Shown here in pieces: positions 63,640 through 64,000 of a DNA stretch of 64,000 nt (positions are counted from its first letter, which is position 1; every line of letters begins with the position of its first letter). The notes beneath the pieces are model-generated. The model ran no database searches and was not told the DNA's origin. It saw only the letters and a program-made list of their open reading frames with translations. The position numbers and the translations under genes were made by a program. Origin of the DNA: Candidatus Poribacteria bacterium (GTDB taxonomy: Bacteria; Poribacteria; WGA-4E; JAJDTR01); assembly GCA_028820655.1 (NCBI GenBank), contig JAPPIK010000004.1, positions 62,001 to 126,000 of the forward strand. Direction: 5' to 3'.

Positions 63640-64000
63640 ATGACCAAAGAAAAATTTCGTGTTGGATTGGCTCCCGGCTTCTTGGATTCTGATGGCAAAT
63701 TGCGCTTTAAGGACATTGGGCTCGATTTACTTGAGGAGCAACCACATATCGAATATCACTTTATTAAGACCGATCAACCCTTCGTGCCTGCCGGGGAAAT
63801 GCGCGGACTTGACGCATTCATCGCGTTTGGCGGCGTTTACTCGGCGGAGACATTTGAAGGTGCGGACCGCCTTACCCTCGTAGCAAGACACGGAGTTGGT
63901 TACGATAATTTCGATCTCCAAGCGGCAACAGAAGCGAACGTAATGATCTCAATTACTCCGCGTGGTATACGGCACTCGGTTGCAGAGGGGATTATCGCTT
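63640..64000 (+). CDS. D-isomer 2-hydroxyacid dehydrogenase, N-terminal part
   Basis: The first 120 residues are in the window and the gene runs off the right edge. ATG 63640 follows AGAAAGGCAGG. The peptide LTLVARHGVGYDNFDLQAAT and ISITPRGIRHSVAEG match the substrate-binding domain of D-2-hydroxyacid dehydrogenases (SerA/LdhA/GyaR clan); the NAD-binding part is not visible. It follows the EcfT gene by 44 bases on the same strand. The substrate is undecided. Confidence 0.85.
   Translation, partial: MTKEKFRVGLAPGFLDSDGKLRFKDIGLDLLEEQPHIEYHFIKTDQPFVPAGEMRGLDAFIAFGGVYSAETFEGADRLTLVARHGVGYDNFDLQAATEANVMISITPRGIRHSVAEGIIA

Noticed and set aside
1-64000. tRNA, rRNA or riboswitch genes
   Set aside because: I looked for conserved tRNA arms and cobalamin-type riboswitch elements (especially before the B12 enzymes) and saw none convincing. 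A covariance-model search would be decisive.

Overview
The window looks like a chromosome segment of an uncultured Gram-negative (diderm) bacterium. The outer envelope is shown by an Omp85/BamA-type protein (54.6-56.5 kb) and several lipoproteins. The gene mix (four phytanoyl-CoA dioxygenases, LamG and FG-GAP secreted proteins with FlgD-like tails, an ECF sigma factor fused to WD40 repeats, SMP-30, enolase-superfamily and Gfo/Idh enzymes) most resembles 'Candidatus Poribacteria' or a related lineage. That placement is inference from family content. No rRNA or tRNA gene was recognised.

Layout. 0-8 kb: the start of a slipin/stomatin gene, an ECF sigma/anti-sigma pair, an orphan ABC ATPase, an EamA transporter, a ceramidase-like protein, a repeat cluster and a PPK2 polyphosphate kinase. 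7.6-13.2 kb: an iron block, with a Rieske protein, a ferric-iron ABC transporter (binding protein, permease, ATPase) and a methyltransferase on the minus strand, and a divergent bacterioferritin. 13.8-16.7 kb: three tandem DUF4377 lipoproteins, then a 12-unit REP-like array directly upstream of a REP-associated tyrosine transposase (RAYT).

17.0-26.9 kb is a partly decayed defence island. It holds a type IIG-like restriction-methylase broken by a stop codon and an A9-tract frameshift; a TIR protein with an unknown C-terminal domain; a ThsB-like TIR protein paired with a small membrane protein; VapBC-like remnants; a second TIR protein whose C-terminal tail overlaps a Doc/Fic toxin gene; a helicase fragment; and a decayed second copy of the membrane protein.

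27-64 kb is mostly metabolic and envelope genes: a sigma-WD40 fusion, then minus-strand catabolic genes (enolase superfamily, Ldh2, SMP-30, PhyH, esterase) and one plus-strand oxidoreductase. A run of secreted proteins follows (two Cys-containing paralogues, two FG-GAP propellers, two LamG proteins). Next come SMP-30, creatininase, nitrilase, RraA, a VOC protein and Omp85. The window ends with twin B12-binding radical SAM enzymes that carry an unusual duplicated helical tail, immediately followed by an ECF-type importer (fused ATPases plus EcfT) and the start of a 2-hydroxyacid dehydrogenase.

Dispersed palindromic repeats are a strong theme. Two clusters 31 kb apart (5.3-6.1 and 36.5-37.4 kb) share the same composite unit built around CACTCCAGCGGAGTG. 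At least three other small repeat families occur in intergenic space.
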